Of a stretch of 64,000 nt of DNA, positions 8,149 to 17,987 are shown in pieces. Below the pieces are notes generated by a model, which worked only from the letters and a program-made list of their open reading frames with translations, was not told the origin of the DNA and made no database searches. The stretch comes from Fervidicella metallireducens AeB (lineage in GTDB: Bacteria > Bacillota > Clostridia > Clostridiales > Caloramatoraceae), in the NCBI RefSeq assembly GCF_000601455.1, contig NZ_AZQP01000002.1, positions 1-64,000 on the forward strand, read 5' to 3'. The position numbers were made by a program, and so were the translations under genes. Every line of letters starts with the position of its first letter. Within the stretch, counting starts at the first letter, position 1.

Positions 8149-9057
8149 ATGCCTAGACTGGCAAGGCAAAAGAAAGAAGACGCCATTTTTCATGTAATGG
8201 CAAGGAGTATAAGCGAAGTTGATTTGTTTAAAGACAATACGGATAAGCTTAATTATTTAGCTTTGGTTAAAAAATATCAAAAAACCTATGAATTCAGGGT
8301 ATATGGCTACTGCCTTATGGATAATCATTTACATTTAATTATAGATGCTAATGGAGCAGATATTTCAAGGATTATGCACAGCATAAATTTCTCCTATGCA
8401 CAATATTTCAATCACAGACATAAAAGACATGGACATCTATTTCAAGACAGATTTAGAAGCAAAATGGTAAAGAGTGAAATATATCTCTATGCCTTATCGG
8501 CATATGTTCATAACAACCCTTGTGATATAAAGGGTTATGAAAACTGCCCAGAGAAATATGAATTTTCAAGTCTTTCAATATATCTAGGGCTTAGACACGA
8601 CCCCTATGAACTTGTTGATGATGGCTTTATTATGGGTATGTTCAGCAAAAATTCAAAAAAAGCCAGGGAAAGCTATATGAAATTAGTATATAAATGTTCA
8701 GATAAGGTTTTTAAAGAGGAAGTGGAATTTCTAAACGAAGGTACAGAATATAGAAGCGAAAGAAAGATTTTAATAAGAAACATTAAAACCAAAGAAATAC
8801 TGGAATTTATCGCATCAAAACTTGGCATTGAAAAAATAAAGCTACATACAAAACACTGCAGAGAAATAGTTGAAGCAAAGGCACTGGCTGTACTTTTAAT
8901 GAGGAGCCTTTGTAACTTAAAATGCAGTGAAATCTGCCGCGTCTTAGGAAACATAACTCAAAGCAGGGTTTCAAAGCTCAGCAGTCTTGGGGTGAAGCTT
9001 TTAGATGAAGAAATATATAGAAATATAACAAAAGAATTCATGGAGCAATATGCCTGA
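8149..9057 (+). CDS. REP-associated tyrosine transposase (Y1_Tnp)
   Basis: A 302-aa transposase of the Y1 single-strand family (RAYT/TnpA_REP-like). The N-terminal domain shows 'FHVMARSISEVDLF', the metal-binding HUH motif in 'YCLMDNHLHLII' (about residues 54-66) and the catalytic-tyrosine helix around 'SEIYLYALSAYVHNNP' (about 105-120). A longer C-terminal extension (about 180-302) ends in a DnaA-like or HTH region 'LLMRSLCNLKCSEICRVLGNITQSRVSKL'. The frame is intact. It lies within the element bounded by GGGACA ends and directly after a palindrome. Such enzymes move or process palindromic single-stranded DNA. Confidence 0.85.
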   Translation: MPRLARQKKEDAIFHVMARSISEVDLFKDNTDKLNYLALVKKYQKTYEFRVYGYCLMDNHLHLIIDANGADISRIMHSINFSYAQYFNHRHKRHGHLFQDRFRSKMVKSEIYLYALSAYVHNNPCDIKGYENCPEKYEFSSLSIYLGLRHDPYELVDDGFIMGMFSKNSKKARESYMKLVYKCSDKVFKEEVEFLNEGTEYRSERKILIRNIKTKEILEFIASKLGIEKIKLHTKHCREIVEAKALAVLLMRSLCNLKCSEICRVLGNITQSRVSKLSSLGVKLLDEEIYRNITKEFMEQYA

Positions 9058-9300
9058 ATTAAATAAAATGTAAATAATAAGATTAAATTTAAAAAATATA
9101 TAAAATAGTTTTATTTGTTAGTGATAAAAGTTGGACAAGCAGAAAAAAATTAAGAAAACAACAAGAAAAGGAAAGTTATATTAAATAAAAAATAAATCTT
9201 AGTTGATTTAGAAAAGACTTTTATGTACAAATAAGATAAAATAAATATATAAAATCAAAAGGACAGTAAGTATGTGTCCCAATGAATGAGGAGGTAAAAA

Positions 9301-9927
9301 ATGAAAGTAGTTGCATTTAACGGGAGTCCAAGAGAGAAAGGCAATACATATTATGCCATAAAGACGGTTGCAGATGAACTCGAAAAGGAAGGGATAGAAG
9401 TTGAAATAGTTCATGTTGGAAATAAGTTAATAAGGGGATGTACAGCTTGTAATGCATGTGCACGAAATAAAAATGGAAAATGTATTATAGATAATGATGA
9501 AGTGAATGAATGGATAAATAAGATGGTAGAAGCAGATGGTATAATTTTAGGATCTCCAGTATATTTTTCAGGAATTAACGGAACTATGAAATCCTTTTTA
9601 GACAGGGCTTTTTATGTAGCTAGTAAGCAGCTGAGATATAAGGTAGGTGCATCTGTGGTTGCTGTCAGGAGATCTGGTGGTGTTGCTGTTTTTAATCAGC
9701 TCAATAATTATATCAATTATGCCGAAATGCTTATGCCAAGCACTAACTACTGGAACGTTATACATGGAAGGGCTGTAGGGGAAGCCTCACAGGATGAAGA
9801 AGGAAATCAAATAATGAGGATTCTTGGAAAGAACATGGCTTATCTTTTAAAGCTTGTAGAAAATGGAAAGGATAGCGTTAAAGAGCCTGAAAAAGAAAAT
9901 AAAGTATATACCCACTTTATTAGATAG
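9301..9927 (+). CDS. NADPH-dependent FMN reductase / flavodoxin-fold protein
   Basis: A 208-aa flavoprotein of the iron-sulfur-flavoprotein-like class. The FMN phosphate loop is 'GSPREKGNTYYAI' (residues 7-19), and a Cys cluster 'GCTACNACARNKNGKC' (about 46-61) may bind a [4Fe-4S] cluster or form disulfides. 'GSPVYFSGINGTMKSFLDRAF' is the family's second signature. It probably transfers electrons from NAD(P)H or ferredoxin to quinones or other acceptors. It lies 24 bp before a putative quinol monooxygenase, a pairing that suggests a redox-detoxification unit (inference). It has an AGGAGG site right after the transposon right end. Confidence 0.85.
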   Translation: MKVVAFNGSPREKGNTYYAIKTVADELEKEGIEVEIVHVGNKLIRGCTACNACARNKNGKCIIDNDEVNEWINKMVEADGIILGSPVYFSGINGTMKSFLDRAFYVASKQLRYKVGASVVAVRRSGGVAVFNQLNNYINYAEMLMPSTNYWNVIHGRAVGEASQDEEGNQIMRILGKNMAYLLKLVENGKDSVKEPEKENKVYTHFIR

Positions 9928-9951
9928 AATATTATTTTAAGGGGTGATTTA

Positions 9952-10239
9952 ATGCTAAAAGTTGTTGCTAAAAATTTTGCTGATAAAAGTAAAATAGAAG
10001 AAATTTTGAAACTTTACAAGGAACTGGTGGAGCTTACAAGAAAGGAAGAGGGATGCATCAAATATGAACTTTTTCAGGATGAGAAGGATTCTTCAATTCT
10101 TTGTATGATTGAAGAGTGGGAGAGCAGGGATGCATTAGATAAGCATTTAAAATCAGAGCATTTCAGCAGAATAGTTCCGAAGATAAAGAAATTTATGATA
10201 AAAGAAACAGAATTAAATGTGTATAATAAATTGATGTAA
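9952..10239 (+). CDS. Antibiotic biosynthesis monooxygenase (ABM) family protein
   Basis: A 95-aa ferredoxin-like-fold protein. It contains 'LVELTRKEEGCIKYELFQDEKDSS' split around the conserved glycine-cysteine turn, then 'IEEWESRDALDKHLKSEHF', which are the ABM/YgiN signatures. Such dimers act as cofactor-less quinol or heme-related monooxygenases. It follows the flavin reductase by 24 bp after an AAGGGGTG site. Its stop codon is joined directly to the tail of an unrelated S41 peptidase. Confidence 0.85.
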   Translation: MLKVVAKNFADKSKIEEILKLYKELVELTRKEEGCIKYELFQDEKDSSILCMIEEWESRDALDKHLKSEHFSRIVPKIKKFMIKETELNVYNKLM

Positions 10240-10533
10240 TTTAAGTATGGATTTGCAACCCTTGTTGGTACAACAACTGGAGGGGATGGAATAGGAATAG
10301 ATCCAGGAATATTCGCCCTTCCTAACAGTGGACTTTTAATAAGACTTCCAATGGATATGGGCCTTAATCCAGATGGAGCTTCCAATGAGGAATACCACAC
10401 TCAACCGGATATGTATGTTGAATGGAACTTAGATGATTTTATAAAATCCAGAGAATATGCTGAGAAAAATAAAGATTATATAGTAAATCCATATGATACT
10501 ATATTGAATTATACAATTAATATGTGTAAATAA
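10240..10533 (+). pseudogene. S41 peptidase C-terminal remnant
   Basis: The frame that opens directly after the ABM stop codon encodes about 97 residues with 'GFATLVGTTTGGDGIGIDP', 'ALPNSGLLIRLP' and 'LNPDGASNEEYHTQPD', which match the region downstream of the catalytic Ser/Lys in C-terminal-processing (S41) peptidases. No start codon, PDZ domain or catalytic serine is present, so only the last third of the gene survives. A deletion that brought the ABM gene against it is the simplest explanation. Confidence 0.75.
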
Positions 10534-10579
10534 AAAAATATCCATCCAATAAAAATTTTTATTCCATTATTAGTTAAAT

Positions 10580-10637
10580 ATTCCATCAAAGTGATGAAAC
10601 ATGATTTTTATGTTATTACTTCGGTGGAATTTCTTTA
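10580..10637 (+). terminator. Imperfect hairpin terminator
   Basis: ATTCCATCAAAGTGAT (from 10580) pairs imperfectly with ATTACTTCGGTGGAAT (to 10630), with inner ACAT/ATGT pairs, and is followed by TTCTTTATT. It lies after the S41 remnant. Confidence 0.55.
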
Positions 10638-10708
10638 TTGCCATTGAATAAATTCTCTTATTAAGTTAAATAATAAATATCGAAGTTGAATTTAAGGAGG
10701 AATTTAAG

Positions 10709-10885
10709 ATGCCAGGAAAAGCAAAACAATACGTAGATCAAAGCATGAGTACAGTTCAAAATGCTGTAAGTTCATTGCAGCAGGCTCTTACATCAGCAGA
10801 AAAGCCAGAAAACAAAGCTAAGATTCAGCAGGCTATTAATTCACTTAACACAGCAGCTGATCAATTAAGACAATACAAAGACTAA
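10709..10885 (+). CDS. 58-aa helical protein, function unknown
   Basis: A short gene with a strong AAGGAGG site 7-8 nt before ATG 10709 and a textbook terminator just after its stop. The protein has no Cys and no membrane segment. It is mostly amphipathic helix: 'YVDQSMSTVQNAVSSLQQAL' and 'KAKIQQAINSLNTAADQL' form two helices around a 'SAEKPEN' turn, which suggests a helical hairpin or coiled-coil dimer. The monocistronic layout suggests strong independent expression. I do not recognise a named family. Confidence 0.7.
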   Translation: MPGKAKQYVDQSMSTVQNAVSSLQQALTSAEKPENKAKIQQAINSLNTAADQLRQYKD

Positions 10886-10896
10886 GCCATATTTAA

Positions 10897-10948
10897 GGAA
10901 TGTTGCACTAACCACTAAGAAGTTTTGGTGCAACATTCCTTTTTATTT
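10897..10948 (+). terminator. Strong terminator after 58-aa gene
   Basis: GGAATGTTGCA (10897-10907) pairs with TGCAACATTCC (10929-10939) over 11 bp and is followed by a T-rich run (10940-10948). Confidence 0.9.
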
Positions 10949-11044
10949 TATTATAGATACCCAAAATAAAAGAAAGGAAAGGTGTTGATTAATAAATAAA
11001 AAAATAGTAGTATAAATTTGATACAGTAAGGAGGAAGATAAAGT

Positions 11045-11746
11045 ATGGAATATGTTGCAAATGAAAATAAAGAATTAACCAGAGAAGTTGATGATGGAAT
11101 ATACCAAAGAATACCTGTAAAAACAAGGGTAGTGATGATAGGTGATGTTATTGAGGATGTAGTTTATGAATATACTAAGGATATTTTAAAGGAAGATGAT
11201 GTGGTATTTATATCAGAAAAATGTGTAGCTATTTCCCAAGGAAGGGCTTATAAAATGTCTGAAATAAAACCAAGCAGACTTGCAAAATTTTTATCAAAAT
11301 TTGTTTATAAATCTCCATATGGTATTGGACTTGGAATACCAGAAACAATGCATTTTGCAATAAAAGAATGTGGATTGATAAGAATATTATTTGCTGCCTT
11401 TGCAGCAGCCATTTGTACAAAAGTATTTAAAATTAAAGGTGTTTTCTATAGAATAGCTGGTGAAAAGGCAGCCTCAATAGATGGACCAACACCAGGTACT
11501 CTTCCACCTTTTAATGAATACGTTGTACTAGGACCAAAGGAGCCGGACAAAACCGCTAAAAAGATATCAGACAAAATTGGAGCAAGGGTTTGTATAGTTG
11601 ATATTAACGACTTAGGGGGGAAAGTTTTAGGGGCTTCACATGAAGATATAAACAGAGATAAAATAGTTAAGATTTTAAAGGATAATCCTTTAGGTCAGGG
11701 GCATCAGTCAACACCAATAGGAATCATAAGAAAAATAAAGGAATAA
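11045..11746 (+). CDS. CofE-like (F420-0:gamma-glutamyl ligase family) protein
   Basis: A 233-aa protein of the F420:L-glutamate ligase fold. It has 'IPVKTRVVMIGDVIEDVVYEY' near the N-terminus, 'SEKCVAISQGRAY' (about 59-71), 'GIDGPTPGT'-like 'ASIDGPTPGTLPPF', and 'VDINDLGGKVLGAS' near the end. CofE enzymes add glutamate to coenzyme F420 using GTP and metal. No F420 gene is visible here and most Clostridia do not make F420, so the true substrate is unknown and the F420 role should not be assumed. It stands alone with an AAGGAGGAAG site. Confidence 0.75.
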   Translation: MEYVANENKELTREVDDGIYQRIPVKTRVVMIGDVIEDVVYEYTKDILKEDDVVFISEKCVAISQGRAYKMSEIKPSRLAKFLSKFVYKSPYGIGLGIPETMHFAIKECGLIRILFAAFAAAICTKVFKIKGVFYRIAGEKAASIDGPTPGTLPPFNEYVVLGPKEPDKTAKKISDKIGARVCIVDINDLGGKVLGASHEDINRDKIVKILKDNPLGQGHQSTPIGIIRKIKE

Positions 11747-11797
11747 TGTATAAAATTATATGAAATGGACATAATACCCTTGTGAAGGAGTGGTATT

Positions 11798-12391
11798 ATG
11801 TACATAAGAAAATTATATCTGATATTGATATTATTAATAACTTTTATGGCAAGTTTTGCCACAGGTTATTTTATGGTTGAAAAATATGTGGGCAGTTCTA
11901 TAAAAAACAAAAGCTATAACCTTGAAAAACAACCCAATGTAGTAACTGCAAAGAGTTCCAGCAATAACAATATAGATGCTGTTATAAACTCAAATACAAA
12001 GATAGTAAGATTTATTAGCTACCGAAGGGGAGTTGAGTATGAAGTTCCTAAAGTTGAGAAACCAAATGAAGAACTGTTAGGAATGAATTTTGAGTTAGCA
12101 AGTGAGTATTTTAAGAAGGATGGATATGTTATAAGCAGCTTTACCAGCGATCAGGTTACAGTAAAAAGATATATTGATGATGTTTGGCCGCCAAACACAT
12201 ATTTAATGATTGCTGAAGATGGGTTGGTTAAATGTTATAAAATAGATGAAAATTCAAAACCTATATTTCTTGAAGAAGTGGAAATTGAATTTGAGGTTCA
12301 GCCAGAGGATGTCCAAACTGAACTCAAAAGAGGAAAGATATTTGAAAATCAAGAAAAACTTGAAGAATACATCGCAAACATTGACTCCTGA
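11798..12391 (+). CDS. Membrane-anchored protein upstream of ruvC, unknown function
   Basis: A 197-aa protein with an N-terminal hydrophobic anchor (about 5-27) and the rest outside the membrane. The mature part has a low-complexity Asn/Ser stretch (about 45-65) and then a folded domain with 'EELLGMNFELASEYFKKDGY', 'SFTSDQVTVKRY' and 'NTYLMIAEDGLVKCYK'. This layout recalls the C-terminal domain of BofC-type forespore proteins, but the match is by eye and weak. Its last codons overlap a terminator hairpin, so it is separate from ruvCAB. Confidence 0.6.
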   Translation: MYIRKLYLILILLITFMASFATGYFMVEKYVGSSIKNKSYNLEKQPNVVTAKSSSNNNIDAVINSNTKIVRFISYRRGVEYEVPKVEKPNEELLGMNFELASEYFKKDGYVISSFTSDQVTVKRYIDDVWPPNTYLMIAEDGLVKCYKIDENSKPIFLEEVEIEFEVQPEDVQTELKRGKIFENQEKLEEYIANIDS

Positions 12392-12409
12392 TTTATCAGG
12401 AGTTTTTCT
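12384..12409 (+). terminator. Terminator overlapping stop codon
   Basis: ACTCCTGA (12384-12391) and TCAGGAGT (12396-12403) form an 8-bp stem with a TTTA loop, followed by TTTTTCT. The left arm contains the TGA stop of the preceding gene. Confidence 0.85.
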
Positions 12410-12450
12410 ATTCTATTTTAATTCCTGAAACTAAGTGATATAATACTATA

Positions 12451-12464
12451 CGAACACATTTTCG
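12451..12464. promoter_or_regulatory. Likely LexA (SOS) box before ruvCAB
   Basis: CGAACACATTTTCG matches the Gram-positive LexA operator CGAACRNRYGTTYG at 13 of 14 positions (T for G at position 10). It lies between a TATAAT at 12439-12444 and the ruvC start at 12480, a position where a repressor would block transcription. SOS control of ruvCAB is known in other bacteria; here it is inferred from this site. Confidence 0.65.
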
Positions 12465-12479
12465 ATTTGGAGGAAGATA

Positions 12480-12974
12480 ATGATAATAGTTGGAATTGAC
12501 CCTGGAATAGCAATAGTTGGCTATGGTGTATTAGAATATAAAAACAATAGCTTTAAAGTTGTGGATTATGGAGCTGTTTTAACAACTCCTAAAAATACAA
12601 TGCCTCAAAGGCTGGAGATAATTTATAATTTTCTTGGTGAGATTTTTGATAAATATAAACCAGATGCAGTTGCCTATGAGGAGCTGTTTTTCAATCAGAA
12701 TGCAAAAACAGCAATAACGGTTGGACAGGCTAGGGGAGCTGCAATATTGTGTGCACAGGTTAGAAATCTGAATATATACGAATATACACCTTTACAGGTA
12801 AAACAGGCTGTAGTGGGATATGGAAGGGCTGAGAAGAAACAGATACAGCAGATGGTAAAGGTTATATTAAACTTAAGAGAAGTTCCAAAACCAGATGATA
12901 CAGCAGATGCCCTTGCCATTGCAATATGTCATGGCCATTCAAGTCATGCTGGTGAAATGTTCAGAATAAAATAA
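12480..12974 (+). CDS. ruvC: Holliday junction resolvase RuvC
   Basis: RuvC cuts Holliday junctions in homologous recombination, acting with RuvAB. The 164-aa protein has the RNase-H-like fold with catalytic acids in '[12 protein letters not shown]' (Asp7), 'YEELFF' (Glu) and '[14 protein letters not shown]' (C-terminal Asp pair). ruvA follows after 11 bp, so it opens the ruvCAB operon. A likely LexA box sits 16 bp before the start, and GGAGGAAG is the ribosome binding site. Confidence 0.97.
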   Translation: MIIVGIDPGIAIVGYGVLEYKNNSFKVVDYGAVLTTPKNTMPQRLEIIYNFLGEIFDKYKPDAVAYEELFFNQNAKTAITVGQARGAAILCAQVRNLNIYEYTPLQVKQAVVGYGRAEKKQIQQMVKVILNLREVPKPDDTADALAIAICHGHSSHAGEMFRIK

Positions 12975-12985
12975 GGAGTGGTTAT

Positions 12986-13573
12986 ATGATAGCCTTTGTA
13001 AGAGGGATAGTGGAAGAATATGGAGAAGACTTTGTTGTTTTAGATAATAACGGTGTAGGATATTTAATTTCTATGCCAGTCAGCGAAATAGAAAAATTAA
13101 AACAGCAAAAGGGAATAATAAAGATACATACTTATCATTATGTCAGAGAGGATAACATAGGATTATATGGTTTTTTAGATAAAGAAGCACTTAGCATATT
13201 CAAACTGCTTATAAATGTGTCTGGTGTTGGACCAAAGGCAGCCCTTTCAATGCTTTCATCATCTACACCGCAGAGTTTAATACTTGCTATAATAACTGAT
13301 GATGAGAAAACCTTATGTAAGGCACAGGGCGTGGGGAAAAAACTGGCACAAAGAATAATATTAGAGCTTAAGGATAAGTTTAAGGACTACGATTTTATTA
13401 AGGAAAAGGAAGTAATCACATCAAGAACAGATGAAGGTGTAGAAGCTATAGGTGCTCTTATGGCCCTTGGATACACAAGGCAGGAAGCTGCTGCAGCTAT
13501 TTCAAAGGTGGATACAGATAAAGGAATAGAGGAAATTGTAAAACAGGCACTTAAGGTATTAATGAAGGGTTAG
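12986..13573 (+). CDS. ruvA: Holliday junction DNA helicase subunit RuvA
   Basis: RuvA binds four-way DNA junctions and loads RuvB. The 195-aa protein shows the N-terminal OB-fold ('IAFVRGIVEEYGEDFVVLDNN' region), the two helix-hairpin-helix motifs in 'LINVSGVGPKAALSML' and 'CKAQGVGKKLAQRIILELKDK', and a C-terminal RuvB-contacting domain with 'EAIGALMALGYTRQEA'. It is 9 bp before ruvB. Confidence 0.97.
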   Translation: MIAFVRGIVEEYGEDFVVLDNNGVGYLISMPVSEIEKLKQQKGIIKIHTYHYVREDNIGLYGFLDKEALSIFKLLINVSGVGPKAALSMLSSSTPQSLILAIITDDEKTLCKAQGVGKKLAQRIILELKDKFKDYDFIKEKEVITSRTDEGVEAIGALMALGYTRQEAAAAISKVDTDKGIEEIVKQALKVLMKG

Positions 13574-13582
13574 GTGTTTTAA

Positions 13583-14584
13583 ATGGAAGAAAGAATAGTA
13601 ACTGGAGACGTCAGAAGTGAAGATTTAGATATTGAAAGCAGTTTAAGGCCGAAAACTTTTAGTGATTATACAGGGCAGGCAAAGGTAAAGGAAAAATTGT
13701 CAATATTTATTGAGGCTGCAAAAAATAGAGGTGAATCCCTGGATCACGTTTTATTATATGGACCACCTGGCCTTGGAAAAACAACCCTTGCAAGTATAAT
13801 TGCAAATGAAATGGGTTCGGGACTTAGAATAACTTCTGGTCCAGCAATAGAAAGACCTGGAGATCTGGCAGCAATCTTAACAAATTTAGGTGAGAATGAT
13901 GTTTTATTTATTGATGAAATACATAGACTAAATAGGAGTGTAGAGGAAATACTTTATCCAGCTATGGAAGATTATGCTCTGGATATAATAATAGGCAAAG
14001 GTCCAAGTGCCAGATCAATAAGAATTGATCTTCCTAAATTTACCCTTATAGGTGCAACAACTAAGGCTGGTATGCTGACATCTCCATTAAGGGACAGATT
14101 TGGAGTAATCGCAAAGCTTGAACTTTACGAAGTAAAGGATCTTGCAGCCATTGTTAAGCGCTCTGCTAAAATATTAAATATTGGCATTGATGAAGAAGGT
14201 GCCCTTGAAATAGCGAGACGTTCAAGGGGAACACCAAGAATAGCTAACAGGCTTTTAAAAAGAGTAAGGGATTATGCTGAGGTCAGGGGAAATGGATTTA
14301 TAGATAAAAAAGCAGCAGATGACGCCCTTAATCTTTTAGAGGTTGATAAGCTAGGTCTTGATAATGTAGATAGAAAAATGGTTTTAGCAATCATAAACAA
14401 GTTTGCTGGAGGCCCTGTTGGTTTAGACACACTTGCCTATTCAATAGGTGAAGAAAATGAAACAATTGAAGATGTGTATGAACCATATCTTCTACAAATA
14501 GGATTTTTAAACAGGACACCAAGGGGAAGAACAGCAACCAGGGCAGCATATGAACATTTTGGAATAAAACATCCCTGTGAGTAA
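13583..14584 (+). CDS. ruvB: Holliday junction branch-migration ATPase RuvB
   Basis: RuvB is the hexameric AAA+ motor that drives branch migration. The 333-aa protein has the expected N-terminal '[13 protein letters not shown]', Walker A '[10 protein letters not shown]', Walker B 'FIDEIHRL', sensor 1 '[18 protein letters not shown]', arginine finger region and the C-terminal winged helix with '[11 protein letters not shown]'. It ends 70 bp before queA. Confidence 0.98.
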   Translation: MEERIVTGDVRSEDLDIESSLRPKTFSDYTGQAKVKEKLSIFIEAAKNRGESLDHVLLYGPPGLGKTTLASIIANEMGSGLRITSGPAIERPGDLAAILTNLGENDVLFIDEIHRLNRSVEEILYPAMEDYALDIIIGKGPSARSIRIDLPKFTLIGATTKAGMLTSPLRDRFGVIAKLELYEVKDLAAIVKRSAKILNIGIDEEGALEIARRSRGTPRIANRLLKRVRDYAEVRGNGFIDKKAADDALNLLEVDKLGLDNVDRKMVLAIINKFAGGPVGLDTLAYSIGEENETIEDVYEPYLLQIGFLNRTPRGRTATRAAYEHFGIKHPCE

Positions 14585-14654
14585 AAAATGGTTGATTTTT
14601 CAGTGTTTTTTAAATATCATAAATAGGTATGTAACAACAGCAAGGGGTGAAAAA

Positions 14655-16825
<2,171 letters not shown>

Positions 16826-16867
16826 AGCAAAATACTGCGATAATAAAAATATTTAGGAGGGTTGCAA

Positions 16868-17215
16868 ATGCCACAGGGATTAAATTTTCTTCCCATCATA
16901 CTTGTGTTTGTTGTTTTCTATTTCTTTTTAATTCTACCAGAAAAGAAAAAACAAAAACAATTAAATGAAATGTTAAATGCTGTAAGAGTAGGAGACGTAG
17001 TTCTTACCAGGGGTGGTATAAAAGGAAAGGTAGTATCAGTTGAAGGAGATAATATAGTTCTTCAGACTGGACCAGATGATGTAAAAATTTCTATGCTTAA
17101 AATGGCAATAGGACAAGTGCTTGAGAAGGCTGCTGATGTAAAATACAATGATATTAATGAAGAAAGTAAAGTTCAGGAGATTGCAGCAGAGGAAATAGAA
17201 GAAAAAAATGAATAA
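16868..17215 (+). CDS. yajC: Preprotein translocase subunit YajC
   Basis: A 115-aa protein with one N-terminal membrane helix ('LPIILVFVVFYFFLIL'), 'PEKKKQKQLNEML', and the conserved cytosolic barrel 'VGDVVLTRGGIKGKVVSVEGD'. YajC associates with SecDF and Sec translocase. ATG 16868 fits the TAGGAGGG site at 16854-16861 better than the in-frame TTG 16862. secD/secF lie further along (20785) rather than adjacent because the SCIFF genes intervene. Confidence 0.93.
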   Translation: MPQGLNFLPIILVFVVFYFFLILPEKKKQKQLNEMLNAVRVGDVVLTRGGIKGKVVSVEGDNIVLQTGPDDVKISMLKMAIGQVLEKAADVKYNDINEESKVQEIAAEEIEEKNE

Positions 17216-17266
17216 ACGTACATAATAAATAGTTCCACCTCATATTAATTAATAGGAGGTGGAATT

Positions 17267-17659
17267 ATGTTTGATAAAGAAAATACACAGGAAAAAAACT
17301 ATATAATCTACACAAAGGCAGTCAGCAGGGGATTATTAATTTCAATTATACTTATTTTAATATCTGCAATGTTATTTTATTTTACAGATTTAAATGAAAA
17401 TTATATGAGTTCAGCTGTGTGGATAATAACGATTTTAAGTATTTGCTACTCTGGAATATATGGAGCCTTTAAAATTGGACATAAGGGATATGTTCACGGA
17501 GCTTTATTAGGAGCAATTTATATGCTTATTCTGTTTATCGTTGCCCTTTTAGCTGAAAGGGGACAGGTAAATCTTAAAACTTATTTGATTATGTTTGTAA
17601 TGTCAATAATAATTGGTGGATTATCTGGAATGATAGGAATTGTCTTAAAAAATAAGTAA
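17267..17659 (+). CDS. TIGR04086-type membrane protein of SCIFF loci
   Basis: A 130-aa integral membrane protein with four predicted helices (about 22-42, 50-70, 77-95, 103-125) and GxxxG-type packing ('GAFKIGHKGYVHGALLGAIY', 'IIGGLSGMIGIVL'). The length, helix count and position between yajC and the SCIFF peptide match the family TIGR04086, which often accompanies SCIFF genes. Its function is unknown. It precedes the scfA promoter rather than sharing it. Confidence 0.75.
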   Translation: MFDKENTQEKNYIIYTKAVSRGLLISIILILISAMLFYFTDLNENYMSSAVWIITILSICYSGIYGAFKIGHKGYVHGALLGAIYMLILFIVALLAERGQVNLKTYLIMFVMSIIIGGLSGMIGIVLKNK

Positions 17660-17674
17660 AGTCTTTCTGAATAC

Positions 17675-17703
17675 TTGTAGAAACTAGGGGCTTATGCTAT
17701 AAT
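17675..17703 (+). promoter_or_regulatory. Sigma-A promoter for scfA
   Basis: TTGTAG (17675-17680) and TATAAT (17698-17703) are separated by exactly 17 bp. The start would leave an untranslated leader of about 80 nt before scfA. Confidence 0.7.
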
Positions 17704-17789
17704 GTTTGTGGAAACTTTGGCCTGTTATACCATGATGTGATATGAATTGCAGATGGCAAATGGGCAGTACTTAGAAGGAGGAGAAGGAT

Positions 17790-17930
17790 ATGAAACATAT
17801 AAGAACTATAAACTCAGGAGCATTAAAGGCAAGTATCAATAAGCCAGGATGCAAAGAATGTGCAAACTCATGTCAGTCAGCTTGTAAGACTTCAGCAACA
17901 GTAGCTAACTTAGCTTGTGAAAACAAGTAA
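17790..17930 (+). CDS. scfA: SCIFF ribosomal peptide, five-cysteine variant
   Basis: A 46-aa precursor peptide of the SCIFF family (six cysteines in forty-five). It begins with the typical 'MKHIRTINSG' leader and has the core 'CKECANSCQSACKTSATVAN' ending in a last Cys. Cysteines are at 21, 24, 28, 32 and 43, which is five. The position that is normally Cys36 (KTSC-T) is Ala36, encoded by GCA. Cys32 and Thr37, reported as the thioether-linked pair in the Clostridium thermocellum homologue, are both kept. A GGAGGAGAAGG site precedes ATG 17790. The partner maturase lies 57 bp downstream past a hairpin. Confidence 0.93.
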   Translation: MKHIRTINSGALKASINKPGCKECANSCQSACKTSATVANLACENK

Positions 17931-17937
17931 TTTTATG

Positions 17938-17963
17938 GCAGTAACTAGGGAGTTACTGCTTTT
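17938..17963 (+). terminator. Hairpin between scfA and scfB
   Basis: GCAGTAACT (17938-17946) and AGTTACTGC (17951-17959) form a perfect 9-bp stem with an AGGG loop and a short TTTT. The brief T-run suggests partial termination, which would yield more peptide message than maturase message. Confidence 0.65.
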
Positions 17964-17987
17964 AAATTGTAACGGGGAGGAAGAATT

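Larger units (their letters stand above)
8055..9280 (+). mobile_element. REP-associated transposase (Y1) element
   Basis: The element starts with GGGACATATAAGT (8055-8067), carries a long palindrome (8088-8143), then a Y1-family transposase gene, and ends near TAAGTATGTGTCCC (9267-9280), whose reverse complement resembles the left end (GGGACA-ATA core). The right end lies about 20 bp before the next gene. The stretch 9058-9266 is AT-rich and I see no gene in it. A miniature copy with the same ends is at 59839. Boundaries are inferred by comparing these two copies; target duplication is not evident. Confidence 0.7.

Noticed and set aside
7783-8193. A 136-codon frame on the - strand as a full protein
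   Set aside because: Its first about 48 codons are the antisense of the transposase element's left end; only the yjdF tail is genuine.
8055-9280. Classical DDE insertion sequence
   Set aside because: The transposase has the HUH motif and Tyr of the Y1 family and no DDE triad.
11045-11746. F420 biosynthesis locus
   Set aside because: No other F420 gene is present, so the ligase similarity alone does not support it.
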